Source: Bradyrhizobium sp. MOS002
Lineage (GTDB): Bacteria > Pseudomonadota > Alphaproteobacteria > Rhizobiales > Xanthobacteraceae
Reading direction: 5' to 3'
Assembly: GCF_003020115.1 (NCBI RefSeq)
Contig: NZ_PYFX01000015.1
Coordinates: 62,001 to 126,000 of the forward strand
DNA: 64,000 nt
Within the stretch, counting starts at the first letter, position 1. Each line of letters opens with the position of its first letter. Both the position numbers and the translations under genes were made by a program. The notes beneath the pieces were generated by a model. The model ran no database searches, had not been told where the DNA came from, and saw only the letters and a list, made by a program, of their open reading frames with translations. This document shows, in pieces, positions 23,197 to 30,613 of the stretch.

Positions 23197-25311
23197 ATGG
23201 ATACCATGAAACTACAAAAACGCGCGTCCGTCTCGGCGATGCTCGACCCCAAGATCGTCGTGCCCGCGATCCGCGCGTCCTTCACCAAGCTCGATCCGCG
23301 CTTGATGATCAAGAATCCGGTGATGTTCGTGGTCGAGATCGTGGCCGCGCTCACCACTGTGATCTTCCTGCGCGACCTCGTTACGGGCGGCGGGAATCTC
23401 GGCTTTACCTTCCAGATCATCGTCTGGCTCTGGTTCACGGTGCTGTTTGCCAATCTTGCCGAAGCCGTGGCCGAAGGCCGCGGCAAGGCGCAAGCCGAAT
23501 CGCTGCGCAAGACCCGCACCGAGAGCCAGGCCAAGCTGCTGACCGGCTCTGACCGCACCTTCAAGTTGGTGCCGGGCACCAGCCTCAAGGTGGGGGACCT
23601 CGTTCTGGTCGAGGCCGGCGATACCATTCCCTCCGATGGCGAGGTGATCGAGGGCGTCGCGTCCGTCAACGAGGCCGCCATCACCGGCGAGTCCGCGCCC
23701 GTGATCCGCGAATCCGGCGGCGACCGTTCGGCGGTGACCGGCGGCACCCAGGTGCTGTCCGACTGGATCCGCGTGCGGATTACGGCAGCGCAGGGCTCGA
23801 CCTTCATCGATCGCATGATCAAGCTGGTCGAGGGCGCCGAGCGGGCGAAGACCCCGAACGAGATCGCGCTCAATATCCTGCTGGCCGGCCTCACCATCAT
23901 CTTCGTGTTTGCCACCGTCACCATTCCGAGCTACGCGGCCTATGCCGGCGGCTCGATCTCGGTGGTTGTGCTGGTCGCGCTGTTCGTGACGCTGATCCCG
24001 ACCACGATCGGTGCGCTGCTGTCGGCGATCGGCATCGCCGGCATGGACCGCCTGGTCCGCTTCAACGTGTTGGCGATGTCCGGCCGCGCGGTCGAGGCCG
24101 CCGGCGACGTCGACACGCTGCTGCTCGACAAGACCGGAACGATCACGCTTGGCAACCGGCAGGCGACCTCCTTCCGCCCGGTGCGCGGTGTCACCGAGCA
24201 GGAGCTCGCGGACGCGGCCCAGCTCGCCTCGCTCGCCGACGAGACCCCGGAGGGCCGTTCGATCGTGGTGCTGGCCAAGGAGAAATACGGCATCCGTGGC
24301 CGCGACATGGCCGAGTTGGGGGCCACCTTCATCCCGTTCACGGCGCAGACCCGCATGAGCGGTGTCGACGCCGGCGGCGCGTCTGTGCGCAAGGGCGCGG
24401 TCGATGCGATCCTCAACTATGTCGGTGGCGGTGCACCGCTGGTGGTCGCCTCAGGCAACACGGCTCGTTCCATCCAGCCCGCCGGGCTCTCGGACGTCGG
24501 CCGCGAAATCCAGACCATTGCCGACGACATATCGAAAGCCGGCGGCACGCCGCTGGCGGTCGCCAGGGACGGCAAGCTGCTGGGCGTCATCCAGCTCAAG
24601 GACATCGTCAAGGGCGGCATCCGCGAGCGCTTTGCCGAGCTGCGGCGCATGGGCATCCGCACCGTCATGATTACCGGCGATAATCCCATGACGGCCGCCG
24701 CGATCGCAGCGGAAGCCGGCGTCGACGACTTCCTGGCGCAGGCAACCCCCGAGGACAAGCTCAAGCTGATCCGCGACGAGCAGGCCAAGGGCAAGCTGGT
24801 GGCGATGTGCGGCGACGGCACCAACGACGCCCCGGCACTCGCGCAGGCAGACGTCGGTGTCGCCATGAACACCGGCACGCAGGCGGCGCGCGAGGCCGGC
24901 AACATGGTCGACCTCGACTCCAACCCGACCAAGCTGATCGAGGTGGTCGAGATCGGCAAGCAGCTGCTGATGACGCGCGGCGCGCTGACCACCTTCTCGA
25001 TCGCCAACGACGTCGCGAAGTATTTCGCGATCATCCCGGCGATGTTCCTGGCGTTCTACCCCCAGCTCAACGTGCTCAACGTCATGAACCTGTCGAGCCC
25101 GCAGAGCGCCATCCTGTCGGCGATCATCTTCAACGCGCTTGTTATCATCGCGTTGATCCCGCTGGCGCTGAAGGGCGTCGCCTATCGCGCGGTCGGGGCC
25201 GGCGCACTGCTGCGGCGCAATTTGCTGATCTACGGCCTCGGCGGCATCGTCATTCCCTTCATCGGCATCAAGGCGATCGACCTCGTCGTCGTTGCCTTGC
25301 ACCTGGCCTAA
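23197..25311 (+). CDS. kdpB: K(+)-transporting P-type ATPase subunit B
   Basis: A 704-residue P-type ATPase that drives K+ uptake. The phosphorylated aspartate is D311 in LLDKTGTITLG. TGES (serine at about 166, the inhibitory phosphorylation site known in E. coli KdpB) and the hinge GDGTNDAPALAQADVGVAM are present. The ATG at 23197 follows GGAGTGACCTCC; the longer TTG at 23179 is rejected. A palindromic repeat separates it from kdpC. Confidence 0.97.
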   Translation: MDTMKLQKRASVSAMLDPKIVVPAIRASFTKLDPRLMIKNPVMFVVEIVAALTTVIFLRDLVTGGGNLGFTFQIIVWLWFTVLFANLAEAVAEGRGKAQAESLRKTRTESQAKLLTGSDRTFKLVPGTSLKVGDLVLVEAGDTIPSDGEVIEGVASVNEAAITGESAPVIRESGGDRSAVTGGTQVLSDWIRVRITAAQGSTFIDRMIKLVEGAERAKTPNEIALNILLAGLTIIFVFATVTIPSYAAYAGGSISVVVLVALFVTLIPTTIGALLSAIGIAGMDRLVRFNVLAMSGRAVEAAGDVDTLLLDKTGTITLGNRQATSFRPVRGVTEQELADAAQLASLADETPEGRSIVVLAKEKYGIRGRDMAELGATFIPFTAQTRMSGVDAGGASVRKGAVDAILNYVGGGAPLVVASGNTARSIQPAGLSDVGREIQTIADDISKAGGTPLAVARDGKLLGVIQLKDIVKGGIRERFAELRRMGIRTVMITGDNPMTAAAIAAEAGVDDFLAQATPEDKLKLIRDEQAKGKLVAMCGDGTNDAPALAQADVGVAMNTGTQAAREAGNMVDLDSNPTKLIEVVEIGKQLLMTRGALTTFSIANDVAKYFAIIPAMFLAFYPQLNVLNVMNLSSPQSAILSAIIFNALVIIALIPLALKGVAYRAVGAGALLRRNLLIYGLGGIVIPFIGIKAIDLVVVALHLA

Positions 25312-25314
25312 CCC

Positions 25315-25402
25315 CGTCATTGCGAGCGAAGCGAAGCAATCCAGAGATTCTTCCGCGGTTGAAAGCCTGGATTGCTTCGTCGCTTCGCTCCTCGCAATGA
25401 CG
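25315..25402. repeat. Palindromic intergenic repeat (type 3) inside the kdp operon
   Basis: CGTCATTGCGAGCGAAGCGA at the left end and its near-perfect inverse ending TCGCAATGACG at 25402 enclose the pair CAATCCAG/CTGGATTG. The element begins 4 nt after the kdpB stop and ends 19 nt before kdpC. Its hairpin could reduce or stabilise the downstream message. Confidence 0.8.
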
Positions 25403-25421
25403 AAAGAAATAGGAGAAACAC

Positions 25422-26024
25422 ATGCTCAGAGAAATCCGCCCCGCCATCGTCCTGCTGCTGGTGCTTACCGCCATCACCGGACTTGCCTATCCCCTCGCGA
25501 TGACCGCTATTGCCGGCGCGATCTTCCCCGCGCAGGCGCAGGGCAGCCTGATCGAGAAGGACGGCAAGGTGGTCGGCTCCGCCCTGATCGGGCAGGAGTT
25601 TAAGGACGACAAATATTTCCACGGCCGTCCGTCGGCGACAGTCGCGCCGGACCCGAACGATTCGACCAAGACGGTGCCGGCGCCCTACAACGCCGCCAAT
25701 TCGGGCGGCTCCAATCTCGGCCCGACCAGCAAGGCGCTGGCCGACCGGCTGAAGGAAGATGTGGACAAGCTCAGGGGCGAGAACCCGAATGCCGCCGTGC
25801 CGGTCGACCTCGTGACGACCTCAGCCAGCGGCCTCGATCCGGATATCTCGCCGGAAGCGGCGCAATTCCAGGTGCCGCGCGTAGCGAAGGCGCGAAACGT
25901 GCCGGAGGATCAGGTCAAGCAACTGGTAGCTTCCAACACCCAGGGCCGCCTGCTCGGCCTGATCGGCGAGCCCCGGGTCAACGTGCTGGCTCTGAATCTC
26001 GCGCTCGATCGTGCCACGAAGTAG
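25422..26024 (+). CDS. kdpC: K(+)-transporting ATPase subunit C
   Basis: A 200-residue protein anchored by one N-terminal span (IRPAIVLLLVLTAITGLAYP); the rest is periplasmic. Family motifs: GSALIGQEF, YFHGRPSAT, NSGGSNLGPTS, DLVTTSASGLDPDISPEAA. It raises ATP affinity of KdpB in the complex. AATAGGAG lies before the ATG. Confidence 0.96.
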   Translation: MLREIRPAIVLLLVLTAITGLAYPLAMTAIAGAIFPAQAQGSLIEKDGKVVGSALIGQEFKDDKYFHGRPSATVAPDPNDSTKTVPAPYNAANSGGSNLGPTSKALADRLKEDVDKLRGENPNAAVPVDLVTTSASGLDPDISPEAAQFQVPRVAKARNVPEDQVKQLVASNTQGRLLGLIGEPRVNVLALNLALDRATK

Positions 26025-26061
26025 TCTAGGCTAGGCGCGTGCGGATGATTATATTGATTTG

Positions 26062-28785
26062 ATGGTCCGAGAGCGCCGCGATCCCGAACAACGTCCGTCG
26101 CCCGAGGCGCTGCTGGAAGCCGCGCGTCGGGAGGAGGGCGTGAGCGGCAAGCTGAAAATCTTCGTCGGCGCCGCTCCCGGCGTCGGCAAGACCTACGAGA
26201 TGCTGCAAAGCGCCCATGCCAAGCGCAAGGCCGGCATCGATGTCGTGGTCGGATTCGTCGAGACCCATGGCCGCGCGGAGACCGAGGCACTGGTGCGCGG
26301 GCTCGAAATCATCCCACGCAAGAAGCTGGATCACCGCGGCCAGATTGTCGAGGAGATGGACCTCGACGCCGTGATCGCGCGCCGCCCGAAAATCGCTCTG
26401 GTCGACGAACTCGCCCACACCAACGCGGTCGGCAGCCGCCATCCCAAGCGCTATCTCGACGTCGAGGAGCTGCTCTCCCACGGCATCGACGTCTATACCG
26501 CCGTCAACATTCAGCACATCGAGAGCCTGAACGACGTCGTCGCCCAGATCACCCATGTGCGGGTGCGCGAGACCGTGCCGGATTCGGTGTTTGACCGCGC
26601 GGATGCGATTGAGCTGATCGACCTCACGCCCGACGATCTGATTCAGCGGCTGAAGGAGGGCAAGGTCTACGTCCCCAAGCAGGCCGAGCGGGCGCTGGAA
26701 CATTATTTCTCGCCGGGCAACCTCACCGCGCTGCGCGAGCTGGCGCTGCGGCGCACGGCGGAACGGGTCGACGAACAGCTGCTCACCCACATGCAGGCGA
26801 ACGCGATCGCCGGTCCCTGGGCCGCAGGCGAGCGCATCCTCGTCTGTGTCAGCGAAGATCCGCGCGCGGCCAGCCTCGTGCGCTACACCAAGCGGCTGGC
26901 CGACCGGCTGCATGCGCCGTTCACTGCGGTGTCGATCGAGACGCGGCGGTCCCTGCAAATGTCTGATGAGGAGCGCGACCGGCTGGCCGATACGCTGCGG
27001 CTCGCGGAATCGCTCGGCGGTGAGGCGCTGACGATTCCGGGCGTCGGCCGGCGCCTCGCCGACGACGTCGTCAACTTCGCGCAAGGCAACAACGTCACCC
27101 AGATCGTGATCGGCAAGTCGACGCGTTCGCTCTGGTTCGAGATGACGCGCGGCTCCGTCGTGCACGATCTGGTGCGCCGTGCCGGCAATATCAGCGTGCA
27201 TGTCATCCCGGGCGACGAACTCACCAGCGAGCCGGCGCCTAAGACGGCGGTGCAGACCGCAACGCGATCGGACCCGTTCGATGCGCGGCCCTATCTGAAA
27301 GCGCTCGGGATCACCGGGCTTGGCCTCGCTGCCGCCGTGGCCATCAAGCCGTATTTCGGCATTGAGAACGTCGACCTGATGTTTCTGACCGCCGTGGTGA
27401 CGGTTGCCGTGCGCTACGGATTGTGGCCGTCGTTGCTTGCGAGTGTCGCGGCGTCGCTCGCCTACAATTTCTTCTTTCTGCCGCCGGTCTATACCTTCAC
27501 CATCACCGATCCGACCAATGTCGCGGCGTTCTTTTTCTTCATGCTGATTGCGTTCGTGGTGTCGAACGTCGCGGGGCGGGTCCGCACCCAGGCTGATGCT
27601 GCGATCGGTCGCATCCGGACCACGGAGCAGCTCTATGCTTTCAGCCGCAAGCTCGCCGGCACCGGCACGCTCGACGACGTGCTGTGGGCGACCGCCTACC
27701 AGATCGCGCTGATGCTGAAAGTCCGCGTGGTGCTGCTGTTGCCGGACGAGGGTCTGCTCACGGTGAAGTCGGGCTATCCCCCCGAGGACGATCTCGATCA
27801 GGCTGACCTTGCCGCCGCCAACTGGACCTGGAGCAATGACCGACCTGCAGGCCGCGGCTCGGACACGTTGCCGGGCGCAAAACGGCTGTTCCTGCCGATG
27901 CGCACCGGGCGTGGCCCGATCGGCGTCATCGGCATCGACGACGACCGCACCGGCCCCTTGCTGACGCCGGACCAGCGCCGGCTGCTCGACGCGCTGGTCG
28001 ATCAGGGCGCGCTGGCGATCGAGCGTGTGCTGCTGGTCGAGGACGTCGATCGCGTCAAGCGCTCCGTCGAATCCGAGCGGTTGCGTTCCGCATTGTTGAC
28101 CTCGATTTCACACGATCTGAAGACGCCGCTCGCATCTGTGCTGGGTGCGGCCTCGACCATGCGCGACCTCGCCAGCGCGCTCTCCGACACCGAGAAGCGC
28201 GACCTGCTCGCGACCGTGATCGACGAATCCGAACGGCTCAACCGCTTCATTGCCAATCTGCTCGACATGACCAAGCTCGAATCCGGCGCCATCGTGCCCA
28301 ACGCTGCGTTTCACGATCTCGGAGAGATCGTCGGGAGCGCGCTCCGGCGCGCAGCCAAGATCCTCACCGCTCACAAGGTGGAGCTGGAGTTGGCCGCAGA
28401 CCTTCCTATGCTCCAGCTCGATGCGGTGCTGTTCGAGCAGGTGCTGTTCAATCTGCTCGACAACGCCGCCAAATATTCGCCGCCCCAAGCGACGGTCTCG
28501 ATTCGCAGCCGGCGCGACAGCGATCATGTGGTGCTCCAGATTGCGGACGAGGGCGACGGCATTCCGTCCGAGGAGCTCGAGAGCGTGTTCGACAAGTTTT
28601 ATCGCGTGCAGAAGGGCGATCATGTCCGTCCCGGCACTGGCCTCGGGCTTGCCATCTCACGCGGCTTCGTCGAGGCGATGCGTGGCACGATCTCGGCCGC
28701 GAATCGCAGCGACCGGAGCGGCGCGGTACTGACCATCCGCCTCCCCATTCCGGCCCGGACCCACGCATTGGATACCGCCGCATGA
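26062..28785 (+). CDS. kdpD: Osmosensitive K+ channel sensor histidine kinase
   Basis: A 907-residue membrane sensor kinase. Order: KdpD N-terminal ATP-binding domain (Walker A GAAPGVGKTYE with K43; LVDELAHTNAVGS), universal-stress-like domain (about 250-375), four short membrane spans (about 400-500, including SLAYNFFFLPPVYTFTI), GAF-like region, HisKA with SISHDLKTPLASV (phospho-His about 684) and HATPase (NLLDNAAKYS, DEGDGIP, GTGLGLAIS). It responds to K+ limitation and phosphorylates KdpE. The ATG at 26062 is chosen over the adjacent TTG at 26059. It overlaps kdpE by 4 nt. Confidence 0.96.
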   Translation: MVRERRDPEQRPSPEALLEAARREEGVSGKLKIFVGAAPGVGKTYEMLQSAHAKRKAGIDVVVGFVETHGRAETEALVRGLEIIPRKKLDHRGQIVEEMDLDAVIARRPKIALVDELAHTNAVGSRHPKRYLDVEELLSHGIDVYTAVNIQHIESLNDVVAQITHVRVRETVPDSVFDRADAIELIDLTPDDLIQRLKEGKVYVPKQAERALEHYFSPGNLTALRELALRRTAERVDEQLLTHMQANAIAGPWAAGERILVCVSEDPRAASLVRYTKRLADRLHAPFTAVSIETRRSLQMSDEERDRLADTLRLAESLGGEALTIPGVGRRLADDVVNFAQGNNVTQIVIGKSTRSLWFEMTRGSVVHDLVRRAGNISVHVIPGDELTSEPAPKTAVQTATRSDPFDARPYLKALGITGLGLAAAVAIKPYFGIENVDLMFLTAVVTVAVRYGLWPSLLASVAASLAYNFFFLPPVYTFTITDPTNVAAFFFFMLIAFVVSNVAGRVRTQADAAIGRIRTTEQLYAFSRKLAGTGTLDDVLWATAYQIALMLKVRVVLLLPDEGLLTVKSGYPPEDDLDQADLAAANWTWSNDRPAGRGSDTLPGAKRLFLPMRTGRGPIGVIGIDDDRTGPLLTPDQRRLLDALVDQGALAIERVLLVEDVDRVKRSVESERLRSALLTSISHDLKTPLASVLGAASTMRDLASALSDTEKRDLLATVIDESERLNRFIANLLDMTKLESGAIVPNAAFHDLGEIVGSALRRAAKILTAHKVELELAADLPMLQLDAVLFEQVLFNLLDNAAKYSPPQATVSIRSRRDSDHVVLQIADEGDGIPSEELESVFDKFYRVQKGDHVRPGTGLGLAISRGFVEAMRGTISAANRSDRSGAVLTIRLPIPARTHALDTAA

Positions 28786-29471
28786 GCGCCCCCCCGATCA
28801 AGGTTCTGGTCATCGACGACGAGCCGCCGATCCGCAAATTGCTGCGGATGGGGCTCTCGACGCAAGGCTATGAGATCCTGGAGGCGTCGAACGGCAAGAC
28901 CGCGCTGGAGAAGCTCAGCGAGGATCCCGCGCTGATCATCCTCGATCTCGGCCTGCCCGACATCCAGGGCCATGAGTTGTTGCGCACCATCCGCGCCCGC
29001 AATGAAGCGGTTCCGATCGTTGTGCTGTCGAGCCGTGGCGACGAGGCCGGCAAGGTGCAGGCGCTCGATCTCGGTGCCGACGATTATCTGACAAAGCCGT
29101 TCGGCATGGACGAGTTGCTGGCGCGCCTGCGCGCCGCGCTGCGGCACCAGCTTCAGATCCAGGGCGAACGCCCGGTGTTTCGTGCCGGCGATCTCTCGGT
29201 CGATCTGGTGCGCCGGATCGTCAAGGTCGGCGAGCGTGATGTCAAACTGTCGCCGAAGGAGTATGACCTCCTGCGTGTGCTGGTGCAGCACGCCGGCAAG
29301 GTGCTCACCCATCGCTTCCTGCTCAGGGAGCTCTGGGACGAGCTGACTGACGCGCAATATCTGCGCGTCTATGTCCGCCAGCTCCGGCAGAAGATCGAAG
29401 CCGATCCGGAACGGCCGCAATTTGTGCTGACGGAGACGGGGATCGGGTACCGGCTGAAGGCGGGGGATTGA
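28782..29471 (+). CDS. kdpE: Kdp operon response regulator
   Basis: A 229-residue OmpR/PhoB-type regulator. The receiver domain has the acidic pair IDDE, the phospho-acceptor D55 in IILDLGLPD and the lysine in DYLTKPFG. The C-terminal winged helix ends YVRQLRQKIEADPERPQFVLTETGIGYRLK. ATGA overlap with kdpD. It is a candidate to bind the 11-bp direct repeats in the shared promoter elements at 18.6-21.0 kb. Confidence 0.96.
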   Translation: MSAPPIKVLVIDDEPPIRKLLRMGLSTQGYEILEASNGKTALEKLSEDPALIILDLGLPDIQGHELLRTIRARNEAVPIVVLSSRGDEAGKVQALDLGADDYLTKPFGMDELLARLRAALRHQLQIQGERPVFRAGDLSVDLVRRIVKVGERDVKLSPKEYDLLRVLVQHAGKVLTHRFLLRELWDELTDAQYLRVYVRQLRQKIEADPERPQFVLTETGIGYRLKAGD

Positions 29472-29479
29472 CGTTGCAT

Positions 29480-29589
29480 CCCTCATCCTGAAGAGCGCGG
29501 AACGCGCGTCTCGAAGGATGAAGGCCCGACTGCTGCAGCGGGGGCCTACATGGTTCGAGGCGGCGCTTCGCGCCTCCTCACCATGAGGG
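29480..29589. repeat. Palindromic intergenic repeat (type 4)
   Basis: CCCTCATCCTGAAGAGCGCG at the left and CTCCTCACCATGAGGG at the right are inverted ends; internal stems include GGCCC/GGGCC and GGCGGCGC-TTC-GCGCC. It lies between the convergent kdpE and ku genes and probably terminates both. Confidence 0.75.
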
Positions 29590-29615
29590 AAGAGAGCGGT
29601 GTGCGCGGCGGAGAG

Positions 29616-30500
29616 CTAACCCGCCTTCCTCTGCCGCGCCGTCGACCGGTGCGTCTTCTTCGCGGCGCGCTGTCGCCCCGATGCCCGGCGCGAATGGGAC
29701 TTCGCCGCCGTCTTCTTCCCGCCGCGGCCCTTCAAGCTCTGCTTCAGCGCATCCATCAGGCTGACCACATTGCTCGGCCGCTCCTCGGGCTCCGGCAGGT
29801 CGATCTTTTTGCCACTGGCCTTGCGCTTCACCAGTGCTTTCAGCGCGTTCTCGTAGTCGTCCTTGAACTTGCTGGGATCGAAATGGGAAGCCTTGGTCTG
29901 GAGGATATGGCCGGCGAGCTCAACCATGTCCTTGGTGATCTTCGGGCTCTTGATGTCGTCGAAGAACTGGTCCTCGTCGCGCAGTTCGTAGGGGAAGCGC
30001 AGCGTGGTGCCGAGCAGACCCTTGCCGAGCGGCTCGATCGCGATGATGTGCTCGCGGTTGGTGAGCACGATCTTGGCGAGCGCGACGCGATCCTGGTCCT
30101 TCATCGCGTCGCGGATCACGGCAAAAGCATCGACCGCGGCCTTGCCGTCGGGCGCGATGTAGTAGGGATGGTTGAGATAGCGCTGGTCGATCTCGTCGCT
30201 CGGCACAAAGCTCTCGATGTCGATGGTGTGGTTGCTCTCGATCTGGACCGCTTCGAGCTCCTCCGGCTCGATCTCGACATATTTGCCCTTGCGCAGCTCG
30301 TAGCCGCGTCCCTTCTGGTCGCTCTCGACGACATCGCCGGTCTCGGCGTCGATCATCTGCTGCTTCAATCGGTTGCCGGTCTCGCGGTTGATCATGTGAA
30401 ACCGCGTCTTCTCGGCCGCGGTGGTCGCCGGATAAAGCACAACGGGGCAACTGACCAGCGAGAGCCTCAACGTTCCCTTCCAATAGGCGCGCGGTGCCAT
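29616..30500 (-). CDS. ku: Ku protein, non-homologous end joining
   Basis: A 294-residue bacterial Ku that binds DNA ends and recruits LigD. It begins APRAYWKGTLRLSLVSCPV; the Ku core includes RFHMINRETGNRLKQQM, GRGYELRKGKYVEI and KASHFDPSKFKDDYE. The last 50 residues are a lysine/arginine-rich tail, known in other bacterial Ku proteins as a DNA-binding extension. The start at 30500 matches the family; the frame extends further but without similarity. It is divergent from ligD with an interlocked pair of EcfG-type promoters. Confidence 0.95.
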   Translation of the reverse strand: MAPRAYWKGTLRLSLVSCPVVLYPATTAAEKTRFHMINRETGNRLKQQMIDAETGDVVESDQKGRGYELRKGKYVEIEPEELEAVQIESNHTIDIESFVPSDEIDQRYLNHPYYIAPDGKAAVDAFAVIRDAMKDQDRVALAKIVLTNREHIIAIEPLGKGLLGTTLRFPYELRDEDQFFDDIKSPKITKDMVELAGHILQTKASHFDPSKFKDDYENALKALVKRKASGKKIDLPEPEERPSNVVSLMDALKQSLKGRGGKKTAAKSHSRRASGRQRAAKKTHRSTARQRKAG

Positions 30501-30525
30501 TCCGTTCTCCAGCGTCTTCGAGTTT

Positions 30526-30550
30526 GGAACCCCAACCGTCCCGCGGGGTT
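30526..30550 (+). promoter_or_regulatory. EcfG-type promoter of ligD
   Basis: GGAAC (30526-30530), 16 nt, GGTT (30547-30550). This fits the alphaproteobacterial general-stress sigma factor pattern GGAAC-N16/17-cGTT except for G in place of C. Transcription would start near 30557. Confidence 0.55.
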
Positions 30551-30558
30551 TTGGTTCC
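30534..30558 (-). promoter_or_regulatory. EcfG-type promoter of ku
   Basis: On the - strand: GGAAC (30558-30554), 16 nt, GGTT (30537-30534). It overlaps the ligD promoter on the other strand almost completely, with the same spacing. The expected start site is about 27 nt before the ku start codon. Confidence 0.55.
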
Positions 30559-30613
30559 GGGTGGGATGCGGGCCGTGATAGGCTTTCATGCCGAAGAGAA
30601 TCCGGGACCAGTC

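Noticed and set aside
21687..23924. 745-codon open frame on the - strand across kdpA and kdpB
   Set aside because: Shadow of the high-GC kdp genes; low-complexity Arg/His/Ala-rich translation without domain motifs.
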